Source of the DNA: Geofilum rhodophaeum
Lineage (GTDB): Bacteria > Bacteroidota > Bacteroidia > Bacteroidales > Marinilabiliaceae
Direction of reading: 5' to 3'
Length of the DNA stretch: 64,000 nucleotides
NCBI RefSeq assembly: GCF_002210225.1
Contig: NZ_MWUJ01000001.1
Coordinates: 124,001-188,000 of the forward strand
The first letter of the stretch is position 1. Every line of letters begins with the position of its first letter. Made by a program: the position numbers and the translations under genes. Of this stretch, positions 34,052-43,755 are shown in pieces. The notes under the pieces were generated by a model. The model was not told the origin of the DNA. It made no database searches and saw only the letters and a list, made by a program, of their open reading frames with translations.

Positions 34052-37000
34052 CTATTTGATCTTCACTTTTCGGGTATAAACCCCGGTTCCATATTGTAAT
34101 TGCAAAAGATAGAGCCCCGCAGGCAAGGTCGACACATCCACCTCAGCGGAGGCACCAGGCTGTAACTGCTCCACCACCTTTTGTCCCACCATATTGTAAA
34201 GCTGCAGATGCAAGGGAGCCATCGCCGTCCATTCCCTTGGCCACTCCACATTCATCAATGTTTTCACCGGATTCGGGTAAAGCAGCACCTGATCTTCATG
34301 TTCGTTTGCAGAAACGGAAACCGCCTGATCACTCACCTTTAGTATACCATGGGAATAGAGCTCAGAAAGGTCCCAATGCAAGCCAGTTGCCGGACTGGCA
34401 GGCAAAATCTGCTCAAACTGCCCGTTGATACTTCCGGCATTCAATATTTGATAGCTTTGCCCTGCAGCGTAAGCACCTCCGGAAGCCACCACAGCTAAAA
34501 CGCCATTGGCAGAAAATGAGCCTCCAACAATCAGGCAGTCGCTTACGCCCGTCTCCCGGTTGAGCCGAACTACCAACCCTGCTCCTGCATCCATCTGTAC
34601 ACCTTGATCAACCGTTAAAGAGGTGCCCGTAGTAGTATAACCGGCAAACAAGCGTGCACCTTCTTTAATACGCAAAGAACCGGCAATGGTTCCCGTGCCA
34701 TTGATGCTGCCACCATTCTCCACAATTACAGCCCCCGTACCTGTAGCACTTCCGGAAGCATTGAGCACCGACAAACGCCCCTGGGCAACCGTAGTGCCCC
34801 CGGCATAAGTATTGGCAGCAGTGAGACTAAAAACACCCGTACCCGTTTTAAAAAGACTTCCGGCGCCAATAAGGCCTTCAAAGGTCGTACTGTTGTTTCG
34901 GGCCCCAATCTCCCAACGACTGTTGTCTTTGAGGCTTCCCTTACCCTCCAGCGCACCCAGCTTAACTGTTCCCGAAGACAGGTGATATAAGGTAACGCCC
35001 TCTCCCAAATTAACCAGAGCACCCGGATAGCCGTAGCTGTTCTCCACCCGAAAATCTCCTCCGTCGCCAGATTTAAAAACATTAATGCGACCGGTAAAAG
35101 CAGACCAATTGCCCCTAAAATCGGTGCGGACAAAGGGGATGTAAACATTAAAATCGCCGGCACCGCTTAGGGAACCCGTATAATCGCCTCGGCCGTCCAT
35201 ATAAATACTGCCCGTTTCACCTTCCGGTACATCCATATTCCAGGTCCATGTGCTGTAGGAGTGTGCATTATCATAACTCTCCAAAACGCCGCCTTCAAAA
35301 ACCACCTTCTTACCGGGGTTCGTCGTCTCATTAAGCAAGCGGACCGTTCCCTCCCGGATCAACAACTCATCGTGACTGTTGGTTCCGCCAAGGATTAGTT
35401 TGCCAGAGCCGGCTTTAGTCAGTTTACCACCAACCAGTTTCTCGTTCCAATACAGTTCACCAACATTCACCAGCGTTCCGCCGGCCGCACCCAAAGTCAT
35501 AGCCCTATCGGCACTTCCCGCTTGAGTAACCTCAAGCAGCCCCCCGTTTAAAGTCAACAAATTGGCATCAGAGCTGGGCACACCCAAGGCCCCGTTGGCT
35601 GTTGAACTGGGCATGGCAGACACCACCAGCTTCCCGCCCTCAACGACCACCGCACCGGTAAAGGCATTCACATTATCAACAAACAGACTGCCGGAGCCGC
35701 TTTTCACCAAACCCGTGCTTCCGGCAATGGCGCCCACTCCACTAAAGCGGTAAGTGTCTGCAGTATTCACCAGCACCGATGAAGGCGTCAAGGTCTCTGC
35801 GAGTTCCACCTCCATGGCTGGTGCGGTATCGTCAAACACCACCTCATCCTGATCCACAAAATAGGTCGCTGTCGACTCGGCTGTTCTAAAACTTTCTGCA
35901 TCGGCCAAATTCCAAAGAGCACCGGCTGCCCCGTTCCAATAAATGGTTTGTGGAGCGCGTACTTCTTTTACAAGCAATTGCAAAACATTTCCTTCCTGCT
36001 TTAATTCATAGGGAATTCCGGTTAAGCCCTCTACTTCGAAAGACTCCGGGAGAAAAACCACCGATTCGGGTAAGCGCACCAGGGGATAAGTCCCTGCCGT
36101 TAATGCTGCGCCTCCGGTATTAAAAACCAAAACGACATCCTGTTCTACATCTATTGAACCATTCAACTCCAGAAAATCAGCACCCTGCTCATTCAAATCG
36201 AAAACCAAGCGGGCACCCGCATCCATATCAAAAACTCCTGCTACCTCAGAGCTGCCTGTCACCTCCTGCCCCCCGACAAAAAACTCGGAGCCAAAACGCA
36301 TTTGCAAGTCGCTGCCCAGCGAACCAGAGAGTGCCATACGTCCAAAGAATTCGAGCAAAACAGGACTGTTGGTCAGACTGCCTTCCAGGTTTAGTAGGCC
36401 GGCCCACACCTCTGTAGCGCCTGTATACGAATGAGTACCACTGAGCGTAAAAGTCCCCTTACCCGATTTAGCCAGGAGCATGCTCCCACTCAGTTCTCCG
36501 GAACTTGCATTCAAATTAATATTATAGGGTGAATTCACGCTCAAAACCGAAGGCGACACATCGTACTGCAACAGCACTTCTGCGTCTTCACCGGCACCTG
36601 CGTCAAAAAGCAAGTGTTCGCCATCCGTAAATGCGACATCCACACCATCCTTTTTCCAAACCTGTGCCTCTTGGGTCCAGGCCCCTCCCTGGTAAACAAG
36701 TCGCCCGTTAGAAAGCGCAGGCGGAGGAGGCACAGTTTTACCTTCCCCTTCTCCCAAAAAGAAGCTGACATGCGGCGGCTGATTGTAGCCACACATCTGC
36801 CAGGTCACTGCCTGTCGGTACTGGTGATCGTGCATCAAGGCATACACCCGGTAAGGACTGGTGGCAACCGTAGTATAGACTCTAATGGCGGTATTGTCTT
36901 CCGTACGCCACACCACCTCTTCACGCCAATCGCCCAACAAATCGGCTTGCAAGCCTGGTGTTCCCTTGGTATAATTGTTCGAAATGGCACCCGAAGCCAA

Positions 37001-38530
37001 CAAAACCGGTCCTGAGACTCCGTACTTGTAGATGGCACCCGTTCCATAACCGGTCGAAGTAGAGAAACCGGAATGATCCAACAGTTCCTCCAGCAAATCT
37101 CCATCCCAATATATCCGGAAGTTTTCGGGTCCTGCTCCGCCTCCAATTGCATTGCGCGAACTTGCCCCATACATGGTACCCCCTCCCCAGATGGCTTTTC
37201 CTTTTATCTCATCTGAGATATTGGCTGCAATAGCCCTACCTGTATCGAAACCTGTACGATTATGAATCAATATTTCACCGGTCCCTGCATCGTGAAAGAC
37301 CGTCCCCCAATCCGGGGAGTTTTCCAAACATCGCCAGGCTTCCTGACCCTCCCGAAAAGGGTCCAGATCACCTATATGCATAGCGTCTCCGTGTCCCAAT
37401 TGAGTAGAATACAAACCACTGCCATCGTCATCCACCGCCATCGAGCCCCACACAATTTCATCACGTCCGTCCCCATCTACATCGGCAATGGTATAATTAT
37501 GATTCCCCTGTCCGTAATAGGGACCACTGTTGCCCGAACTGAAGGACCAACGAAGCACCAGCTTCTTGCCCACCACATCGTAGGTACGCATCTCTGTTTT
37601 GGTGTAAATTCCTCGACCAATAAACAAACTGGGTTTCAGTCCGTCGAGATAAGGGGCTCCAAAAAAGTACTTGCTGGCTCTATGCCCGTAACTGTCTCCC
37701 CAATCGGAGGATTGCCCCCGCGGAATAAAATCAACCCGATCCAGTTCGGCTCCCGTTTCGCCATCTACCAGAGATAAAAATTCCGGACCTTCATTCATAT
37801 ACTGCATATTGGGTGTAGTTCCCACCGAATAGCGGTAATTGACAATACCATCGCCATCGGTATCACCTATTTGACTTCCATCACCAAAAATGGTGCCCTC
37901 CGAAGTCCGCAAAAACACCTCTGCTTTGCCATCGCCATCAAAATCAAAGGCCGCTATATTAATTTCCACATCGGGTAGTATATTGGGACCCACATTGATT
38001 TCCCAGAGGAAAGTTCCGTCGAGCCTATACGCTTCAAAATAAGAATAATGGGTATTGTCTTCGTTCCACCCCTTGGCAATCCGCTTAACAATCAGCTCAT
38101 AACTGCCGTCGCCATCCAAATCGGCAGCCGTAATGTCATTTATTTCATACACCGAGGTATTCCTCGGTTTCAGCACCAACTCCAGGTACTGTTGTTCCCA
38201 TACTTCAACGGCTTGTGACTGCTCTACAGCCACTCCGTCCTTTAAAACTTCTATACGATACCGAGAGGCAGATGTCCCGCCGGCATCTAGTAAATTACTC
38301 ACTTGTAAGGGAGCTTCATTCACAAGAACCTCATCCCGATAAACATTATAGGTATAACCATACCACTCATAACCATTCAGACGCCACGACAAAAACACCC
38401 CGTCGCTCACCTGTACCGCGACTAAACCACGGTCAAGTACTTCCATTTGGCGTTGCGCCCGTCCTTCGACCATTACAAAAAACAAAAGCAGCACAAACAA
38501 CCATCCCTTTAACACAGAAAATCTTTTCAT
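34052..38530 (-). CDS. Giant PL11 lyase with PATR autotransporter-type repeats and T9SS sorting domain
   Basis: 1492 aa from the ATG at 38530 (MKRFSVLKGWLF; the longer frame adds a poor N-terminus). Signal peptide ends GRAQ. Residues about 20-615 are a PL11 propeller (VLDRGLVAVQVSDGVFLSW, DLDGDGSYELIVKR, FDFDGDGKAEVFLRT, DVDGDGRDEIVWGS, MHDHQYRQAVTWQMCGYNQP). Residues about 640-1400 form a long beta-rich stalk. It has at least four passenger-associated repeats: LLAKSGKGTFTLSGTHSYTG, GLVKSGSGSLFVDNVNAFTG, KLTKAGSGKLILGGTNSHDE and SLFKTGTGVFSLTAANTYAG. Residues about 1410-1492 are a T9SS domain (LYPNPVKTLMNVEW, GLYLLQLQYGTGVYTRKVKI). Presumably surface-displayed on a beta-helical spacer. Confidence 0.93.
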   Translation of the reverse strand: MKRFSVLKGWLFVLLLFFVMVEGRAQRQMEVLDRGLVAVQVSDGVFLSWRLNGYEWYGYTYNVYRDEVLVNEAPLQVSNLLDAGGTSASRYRIEVLKDGVAVEQSQAVEVWEQQYLELVLKPRNTSVYEINDITAADLDGDGSYELIVKRIAKGWNEDNTHYSYFEAYRLDGTFLWEINVGPNILPDVEINIAAFDFDGDGKAEVFLRTSEGTIFGDGSQIGDTDGDGIVNYRYSVGTTPNMQYMNEGPEFLSLVDGETGAELDRVDFIPRGQSSDWGDSYGHRASKYFFGAPYLDGLKPSLFIGRGIYTKTEMRTYDVVGKKLVLRWSFSSGNSGPYYGQGNHNYTIADVDGDGRDEIVWGSMAVDDDGSGLYSTQLGHGDAMHIGDLDPFREGQEAWRCLENSPDWGTVFHDAGTGEILIHNRTGFDTGRAIAANISDEIKGKAIWGGGTMYGASSRNAIGGGAGPENFRIYWDGDLLEELLDHSGFSTSTGYGTGAIYKYGVSGPVLLASGAISNNYTKGTPGLQADLLGDWREEVVWRTEDNTAIRVYTTVATSPYRVYALMHDHQYRQAVTWQMCGYNQPPHVSFFLGEGEGKTVPPPPALSNGRLVYQGGAWTQEAQVWKKDGVDVAFTDGEHLLFDAGAGEDAEVLLQYDVSPSVLSVNSPYNINLNASSGELSGSMLLAKSGKGTFTLSGTHSYTGATEVWAGLLNLEGSLTNSPVLLEFFGRMALSGSLGSDLQMRFGSEFFVGGQEVTGSSEVAGVFDMDAGARLVFDLNEQGADFLELNGSIDVEQDVVLVFNTGGAALTAGTYPLVRLPESVVFLPESFEVEGLTGIPYELKQEGNVLQLLVKEVRAPQTIYWNGAAGALWNLADAESFRTAESTATYFVDQDEVVFDDTAPAMEVELAETLTPSSVLVNTADTYRFSGVGAIAGSTGLVKSGSGSLFVDNVNAFTGAVVVEGGKLVVSAMPSSTANGALGVPSSDANLLTLNGGLLEVTQAGSADRAMTLGAAGGTLVNVGELYWNEKLVGGKLTKAGSGKLILGGTNSHDELLIREGTVRLLNETTNPGKKVVFEGGVLESYDNAHSYSTWTWNMDVPEGETGSIYMDGRGDYTGSLSGAGDFNVYIPFVRTDFRGNWSAFTGRINVFKSGDGGDFRVENSYGYPGALVNLGEGVTLYHLSSGTVKLGALEGKGSLKDNSRWEIGARNNSTTFEGLIGAGSLFKTGTGVFSLTAANTYAGGTTVAQGRLSVLNASGSATGTGAVIVENGGSINGTGTIAGSLRIKEGARLFAGYTTTGTSLTVDQGVQMDAGAGLVVRLNRETGVSDCLIVGGSFSANGVLAVVASGGAYAAGQSYQILNAGSINGQFEQILPASPATGLHWDLSELYSHGILKVSDQAVSVSANEHEDQVLLYPNPVKTLMNVEWPREWTAMAPLHLQLYNMVGQKVVEQLQPGASAEVDVSTLPAGLYLLQLQYGTGVYTRKVKIK

Positions 38531-38582
38531 TACTATAGTATTTATAGTCTTTCCGGACAAAAGCCGCAACCGGTATCAAAAA

Positions 38583-38620
38583 AACCATCTGCCCGAATTA
38601 AAACAACTGGCCAGATGGTT
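38583..38620 (-). terminator. Second hairpin of a tandem terminator
   Basis: AACCATCTG (38583-38591) pairs with CAGATGGTT (38612-38620) around a 20-base loop. On the minus strand it is followed by TTTTTTGATA. It lies downstream of the stronger hairpin at 38630-38656. The remaining ~50 bases to the PL11 start show no clear promoter. Confidence 0.4.
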
Positions 38621-38629
38621 AAGAAAAAA

Positions 38630-38656
38630 GCAACCCGGCCCCTTTGGCCGGGTTGC
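38630..38656 (-). terminator. Rho-independent terminator after the 999-aa T9SS protein
   Basis: Stem GCAACCCGGCC / GGCCGGGTTGC (11 bp, five-base loop), followed on the minus strand by TTTTTTCTT. It is ten bases past the stop codon. Confidence 0.85.
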
Positions 38657-38665
38657 AATAAAAGT

Positions 38666-41665
38666 TTAATTAATGACTACACGCTGCACACCAACACCGT
38701 CGGCAGAAACAACACGCAGGATAAATACACCTTTGTTGTTAATGGTAACAGTATTGCTGCGACCGCTGAACTGCTGACGCTGAACTACGGCACCGGTAAA
38801 GTCAATCACCTCAACCACGTAACTATCGGCATCCACAGTCAGGGTAAAAGTGCCCTCACTGGGGTTGGGTGAAACACCTAGCGGCAATACTTTTACATCG
38901 CCAATAGAAGTTCCAACACCGGCATCCACCGAAGTGATTGCTCCATTGGAGATGGTAACAACAACAGGAACTGCCATAATATTAACATCCTGGTCTGCCT
39001 CATCCTTCAAGATGGCCTGATAGGTAATCAGGTGCTCCCCATCAGCCATAAAGAAAGGCTCCAAGGTATAGCTCAACTCTGCACCACCCAAATCAGAAAC
39101 AGCATATTCAGTTTCCCCTGGTGCCTGCTCAAACCAACCGCTTGCTTTAGCACCTTCAGGAAGAACTACCGAGAGGGTATAAGACCCGGCATCCTCCACA
39201 AAATCAACCTTAAAATCAAAGACTACGGCTTTTACAAAGTTATTGGTACGGGTTCCGTCGCCAGCTTCAGCTGCTACAAAATAGGTACCTGGGGTATCGA
39301 AACTTACCACACCGGAAGCTCCTGTAACAGGCGTTGCGAAAGAAGTCCATTCACTCAATGGATCTTGATTAAACTTCCATTCAAAATCGGCCAGCTCCCC
39401 AGTATTAATCAAACCAAAAGCAGGAGACACCTCTCCAACCGACAAATATAAAGTCTCACCCTGCTCTATCGAGAATTCACTCATATCCCTGACATAAACA
39501 GGAGTGATGTCTTCCGATGCACTGAAAAAAGAGACCGGCTCAAAGCCCTCATCGCTGTAAAAGCGATTGTTGGCCATGTAGGCTCCAACTTTTTTGCTGG
39601 CATCACCCATGAAGATAAACTGACCATTATCGGTAAGTTTGATGCGTGAAAATTCAGCGTCCTTATTCCCTGAAATACGAGCAATACCGCCTCGGAATAA
39701 AACTTTTCCATTCTCAGAAACATGTACTTCACCTCCAGCAGATATTCCACTACTGTTGGCCAGCATCAACAATCCACTATCCCAGGCATCCATTACGTCA
39801 AAAACAGCCACACCTGTTCCTTTTACGATCAGGCGGGAATGATTCTCACGCAACTCCAACCAACCGTTGGTTCCAATCTTACTAAAGGTTCCGGACTCAA
39901 CCACAAACTTACCGGCTCCTACTTTCTCAAAACGGCCGTCAAGATAAAGCACATCACCCTCGCCCGAACGAACAATCAAGGTAGCCTGGACAGCCTCTTC
40001 AAGCACAGTTTCGACCTCATCAACAATTTCGGTAACTGCCGCCTTATAATGCAGCTCTGTTCCATTTTTGATGGTGATTTCACCGGAACCTGGGTAGACT
40101 ACAGGCCAGTAGGGTGCATCCACGGTAACAATCACGTTATTGTTGTGCGGATGGGCAGCTGGGGTCCAGTTGTAGGCGTGACTAAAGTCATCACTATCTG
40201 CACCGGTCCATACCAGAGCCAGAGGAGCATCGGCTTCATCCTGAGCATTAACAATCAACTCGGGACTGGTAGCCAACTCACCGTCAATCATCGCCTGATA
40301 AACCACATAATAAGCACCGGGGGTATCGAATTGAGGCGCATACTCCAGCGCGGTCTCAGCTGTGGCAAATGACTCATAAGGCCCACCGGAGACAGTTGCA
40401 AATTTCCACTCACCAGGCTCGGCAGTAATCCCATCCTTGATAACAGCAGTAACAGTTGCTCCGGCTCTACCGCCTCTTACATATTGCATCTGCAGGTGAT
40501 CGAGGAGAATCAAATCAGGAGCTACCAGGTACTCAATCTCATTAGATTGAACAACTTCGCCGCCTGCAAGGGTAACCTCACAAACCATGAAATAGGTGCC
40601 GGCAGTAGCAAAGGTGGGAGAAAACAAGTTGGATTCTGTACTGGTTGACATAGTCACATCGTATGGGCCTCCTGATTGTGTGCCGTACTTCCATACAAAC
40701 TGTTGCGCACCTTCAAGAGCGGTATGCATAGCAATCCCAACTTCTGCACCAGCAACACCCTCAATCACCCGTTCTACCCGGGGAGCAAACCGGCTGGTTA
40801 AATGCAAATAGGCAGTCCCTTGCGGCTTAGCGTACACATAGGTCATATCTTCTGCCATATCGTAATAAAAGATGGGATAAAAATTTTCACCACCAGTCAA
40901 CTGACCTGTTCCCAGGCGTGTCCCCAAATAACCGCGATGATCACCTTTCAGGCGAATAAAGGCGTCGTCCTCAATGGTCAAAACACTGTTTTCGGGGTTG
41001 GAAGACCAACGATCAATGATTCTGGCCGACAGATACAATTCACCCTGGTCCCTCAAAAAAATCTTTCCACCGCTTACAGCATTTCCATCCTTACTAAAAA
41101 GAAAATAGGAATCGAAAACACCACGACCTGTTCCTTCAATGATCAATTCACTGTCCAAGTTCTCCAGGTAGAAGTTCCTGTTGGTGGACAAAATTCCGGA
41201 AGATACCGTCACACGCCCTCCCAAATAAGTAGAATTACCAGTGATACGGGTTTGTATGCCTTCGGGCATAGCGAAAGTAATCTCCCCTTTTGGATGTTCA
41301 ATTATATTAAAGGTGGCTTCCCCATTTTCATCCACTACAGGATTGCCTTCGGCATCTACAATCGGATCTTCAAAATAATAGGATGCAGCAACACCCAAAG
41401 TCCTTATGAACAGTTCCGAATCACGATTCACTACCGGGTGATTGGGCGCATTAGGATCAGCATAATCACCTACATGCGGAACGACAATATCGTTGCCGTC
41501 CATTCCTCCAACCGGAGTCCAGTTCTCAGGGATACTGGCATCCGTACTTACACTTCCATTCCAGGTAATGGTAACCGGATCCTGCGCCTGCAGGGCGGTC
41601 ATGCCCATCAACCCAACTGCTCCTAAAAGCAGCGTGCGTACTGGCTTTGAATAAAACTTCTTCAT
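38666..41665 (-). CDS. Unrecognised T9SS-secreted protein with internal duplication
   Basis: 999 aa from MKKFYSKPVRTLLLG at 41665; signal peptide ends TALQAQ. Two related halves are visible. The first (about 30-380) starts TITWNGSVSTDASIPENWTP and contains LIIEGTGRGVFDSYF, SGGKIFLRDQGELYLSARI. The second (about 482-825) starts LVWTGADSDDFSHAYNWTP and contains LIVKGTGVAVFDVMDA, AGGEVHVSENGKVLFRGGI. Each half ends in Ig-like segments (GTYFMVCEV, GTYFVAAEA). The C-terminal ~75 residues are a T9SS domain (LPLGVSPNPSEGTFTLTV, GVFILRVVSADGVGVQRVVI). No enzyme motif is seen. It may be a surface glycan-binding or adhesive protein, since it directly follows SusD and precedes surface PL11 enzymes. Own promoter at 41820-41850 and own terminators. 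Confidence 0.85.
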   Translation of the reverse strand: MKKFYSKPVRTLLLGAVGLMGMTALQAQDPVTITWNGSVSTDASIPENWTPVGGMDGNDIVVPHVGDYADPNAPNHPVVNRDSELFIRTLGVAASYYFEDPIVDAEGNPVVDENGEATFNIIEHPKGEITFAMPEGIQTRITGNSTYLGGRVTVSSGILSTNRNFYLENLDSELIIEGTGRGVFDSYFLFSKDGNAVSGGKIFLRDQGELYLSARIIDRWSSNPENSVLTIEDDAFIRLKGDHRGYLGTRLGTGQLTGGENFYPIFYYDMAEDMTYVYAKPQGTAYLHLTSRFAPRVERVIEGVAGAEVGIAMHTALEGAQQFVWKYGTQSGGPYDVTMSTSTESNLFSPTFATAGTYFMVCEVTLAGGEVVQSNEIEYLVAPDLILLDHLQMQYVRGGRAGATVTAVIKDGITAEPGEWKFATVSGGPYESFATAETALEYAPQFDTPGAYYVVYQAMIDGELATSPELIVNAQDEADAPLALVWTGADSDDFSHAYNWTPAAHPHNNNVIVTVDAPYWPVVYPGSGEITIKNGTELHYKAAVTEIVDEVETVLEEAVQATLIVRSGEGDVLYLDGRFEKVGAGKFVVESGTFSKIGTNGWLELRENHSRLIVKGTGVAVFDVMDAWDSGLLMLANSSGISAGGEVHVSENGKVLFRGGIARISGNKDAEFSRIKLTDNGQFIFMGDASKKVGAYMANNRFYSDEGFEPVSFFSASEDITPVYVRDMSEFSIEQGETLYLSVGEVSPAFGLINTGELADFEWKFNQDPLSEWTSFATPVTGASGVVSFDTPGTYFVAAEAGDGTRTNNFVKAVVFDFKVDFVEDAGSYTLSVVLPEGAKASGWFEQAPGETEYAVSDLGGAELSYTLEPFFMADGEHLITYQAILKDEADQDVNIMAVPVVVTISNGAITSVDAGVGTSIGDVKVLPLGVSPNPSEGTFTLTVDADSYVVEVIDFTGAVVQRQQFSGRSNTVTINNKGVFILRVVSADGVGVQRVVIN

Positions 41666-41819
41666 ACAATAGATTTTAAGGTTCAACAAAAAGCTATAAG
41701 ACTTCTTTTTCATTAAAACAATGCAACACTTAACAAATCAACACATAAGTGAAACAAAACACACCTAATACAGGTCGGAACAACATCACAGCGGCACCGC
41801 CGTTGTTAATACAAGTTAA

Positions 41820-41850
41820 CAAATATATACATTCAAAAAAACTATTCCAA
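41820..41850 (-). promoter_or_regulatory. Promoter of the 999-aa T9SS protein
   Basis: Minus-strand TTG at 41848-41850 and TATATTTG at 41820-41827 with 20 bases between. This gives a leader of about 150 bases that includes a short GC hairpin (GCGG/CCGC, 41791-41800). The shared 41-bp block is not present here. Confidence 0.5.
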
Positions 41851-41854
41851 CAAT

Positions 41855-43720
41855 TTATTTCAGATCGAAGGGTAAAAACCAGTTATCGGGATTCATTAAG
41901 CGGGTCCTAACAGCTTCTGCTTTTGCAGGATCTCCGGCAGCCTCGTACTTGGCAGCAATACGATCGGCCAGAAAAGAAGCATCCCCACGACGAATGGCCA
42001 CCCGAACCAAATCTCCCCAACGCTGTCCTTCAAAAGCCAATTCGCGCCCACTCTCGGCAATAATCTGATCTTCAAGATAAAGCATGGGATCCACATCAGC
42101 AGGTATGCTTATCGGACTAAGACTAACCCGCCCACGTACGCCAATCCCCCGGTGCCATAATCCTCTGTAAATCGAAGGAATATCTCCATCTGAAGTTTGT
42201 CGGGCATCAAAATCAAAAGGAGCCGGTAAAAGAGTCATGCTACTATCCACCTTTACCCCGTTCTCTTCCACATACTCATACACAATGTTTCCCCAGGCAT
42301 CGGTCTCGTAGGAAATATTTCTGTAGGTGTAGTCGTTGTCAGCATGCATCGATGATCCGGGATAGGCAGCTCTAACACCATTGTTTAAAAATGCGGAAGC
42401 CAAATAAGTTTGTCCGGCGCGATTAGCCGCTTCGGCATAGCGTAAGTGCACCCCGGCTGCCCGCCATAAAGGAAGACGTCCCGGTCGCTCAGCGGGGTTC
42501 AACTCATCAAATTCATTAATAAATTTGGTAATAACGGGCTGGCTGCCCTCCATTCGGTAAGAACCACTGTTGCCAAAGGCATCGGGCATATTACCCCTAA
42601 AATCTCCCAAAAAGCCATTGGCCTGTTCCTGCACATTCCAATCCGCTATAATCGCTTCGGAGGGGCGCAATTTGTATTCGCCATTTTGTAGAGAAAACAA
42701 ATCGTAAAAGGGACTGGGTTCATAATCGGCATGATAATTCAATATCCAGATCCATTCCCCATAGTAATTAGCGTCTCCATAATCTTTAAACATCAAGGGC
42801 CAAAAGTTAACCACGCTGTTCAAGTCCTGATCAAAATAGCGTAAATACCCACTGTTGTATTTACTGGAGGAGGGGTCTTCGGAGCGGGAGTTATCTCTGA
42901 AAGGCAGCTTGTATTGATCAAACTCAGAATAGCGACTGTAACCACCATGACTTCTTTCGAGGACCGCCTGATACAGAGAAGCGGCCTGGGTATACTGTCC
43001 TTGCCACAAATACAAGTCAGCCACAAACAAAAGCTTATCAATAAACATGGTACGGGTATGGAAACCGTCAATTGGCCCATACAGAGATTCATCTGTATAT
43101 ATCCCCAGGGAGATTTCCCTTTCAGCCAGGTCTGTCAACAACTGGGACATCATTTCTCCCACCCCCAAAACGGGGGCATCTCCAGCTGCCAATGCATCCA
43201 AATCATCAATGGTCTCCACAGGCTTGGTAATGTAAGGTACTTCCCCAAAATGCAGCACCAACTGATAGTACAACCAACTGCGCAAGACCATCACATCAGC
43301 AATCCTGGGCAAATAGGCCGTTTCATCCAACTTTAACTCCTCCAGCATCCGATCAAAATTACTGATCACACTGTTGCAATTATTTATCAACAAATAAAAT
43401 GGCTTAGGATCAACCCAGGGATTTTCTTCCCCTACAGCTCCATGCTCCGACAACTGACGCAAGTTATGATCTGCATTGGCACTAACATCCATTAAATCTG
43501 CACGCAGCTCATTGAGAACAACAAATTGTGGTCCCAAGTCCATTAACTGTCCATAGAGTCCCCTGATGGCAGCATCGGCATCAAACTTATCCCGATAAAA
43601 CTCATCCTCAGTCAATACGTCGACAGGCTCGGTATTCAACATATCGCTACAGGCAGTAAACCCACCTAAAACGCTGAACAAAACCAAGAATCCGGCCGAA
43701 ATTGTTTTTATATTCTTCAT
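41855..43720 (-). CDS. SusD/RagB-like nutrient-binding lipoprotein
   Basis: 621 aa from MKNIKTISAG at 43720 (a start at 43732 adds four residues). Lipobox GFTAC followed by SD, typical of surface lipoproteins. SusD features: LNTEPVDVLTEDEFYRDKFD near the N-terminus, TPR-like helical core (LRSWLYYQLVLHFGEVPYI), and C-terminal RELAFEGQRWGDLVRVAIRRGD followed by NPDNWFLPFD. It caps the SusC barrel encoded 36 bases upstream (43756-46923) and binds the imported glycan. Last gene of the FAS1-SusCD block. Confidence 0.95.
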   Translation of the reverse strand: MKNIKTISAGFLVLFSVLGGFTACSDMLNTEPVDVLTEDEFYRDKFDADAAIRGLYGQLMDLGPQFVVLNELRADLMDVSANADHNLRQLSEHGAVGEENPWVDPKPFYLLINNCNSVISNFDRMLEELKLDETAYLPRIADVMVLRSWLYYQLVLHFGEVPYITKPVETIDDLDALAAGDAPVLGVGEMMSQLLTDLAEREISLGIYTDESLYGPIDGFHTRTMFIDKLLFVADLYLWQGQYTQAASLYQAVLERSHGGYSRYSEFDQYKLPFRDNSRSEDPSSSKYNSGYLRYFDQDLNSVVNFWPLMFKDYGDANYYGEWIWILNYHADYEPSPFYDLFSLQNGEYKLRPSEAIIADWNVQEQANGFLGDFRGNMPDAFGNSGSYRMEGSQPVITKFINEFDELNPAERPGRLPLWRAAGVHLRYAEAANRAGQTYLASAFLNNGVRAAYPGSSMHADNDYTYRNISYETDAWGNIVYEYVEENGVKVDSSMTLLPAPFDFDARQTSDGDIPSIYRGLWHRGIGVRGRVSLSPISIPADVDPMLYLEDQIIAESGRELAFEGQRWGDLVRVAIRRGDASFLADRIAAKYEAAGDPAKAEAVRTRLMNPDNWFLPFDLK

Positions 43721-43755
43721 AGTTGAAAACATTTCAAAATCCTAACAAATACTGC

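Noticed and set aside
41779-41807. Hairpin AACAAC/GTTGTT with GCGG/CCGC as terminator of the SusD gene
   Set aside because: The loop is asymmetric and no T-run follows on the minus strand; it may be leader structure but cannot be called a terminator.
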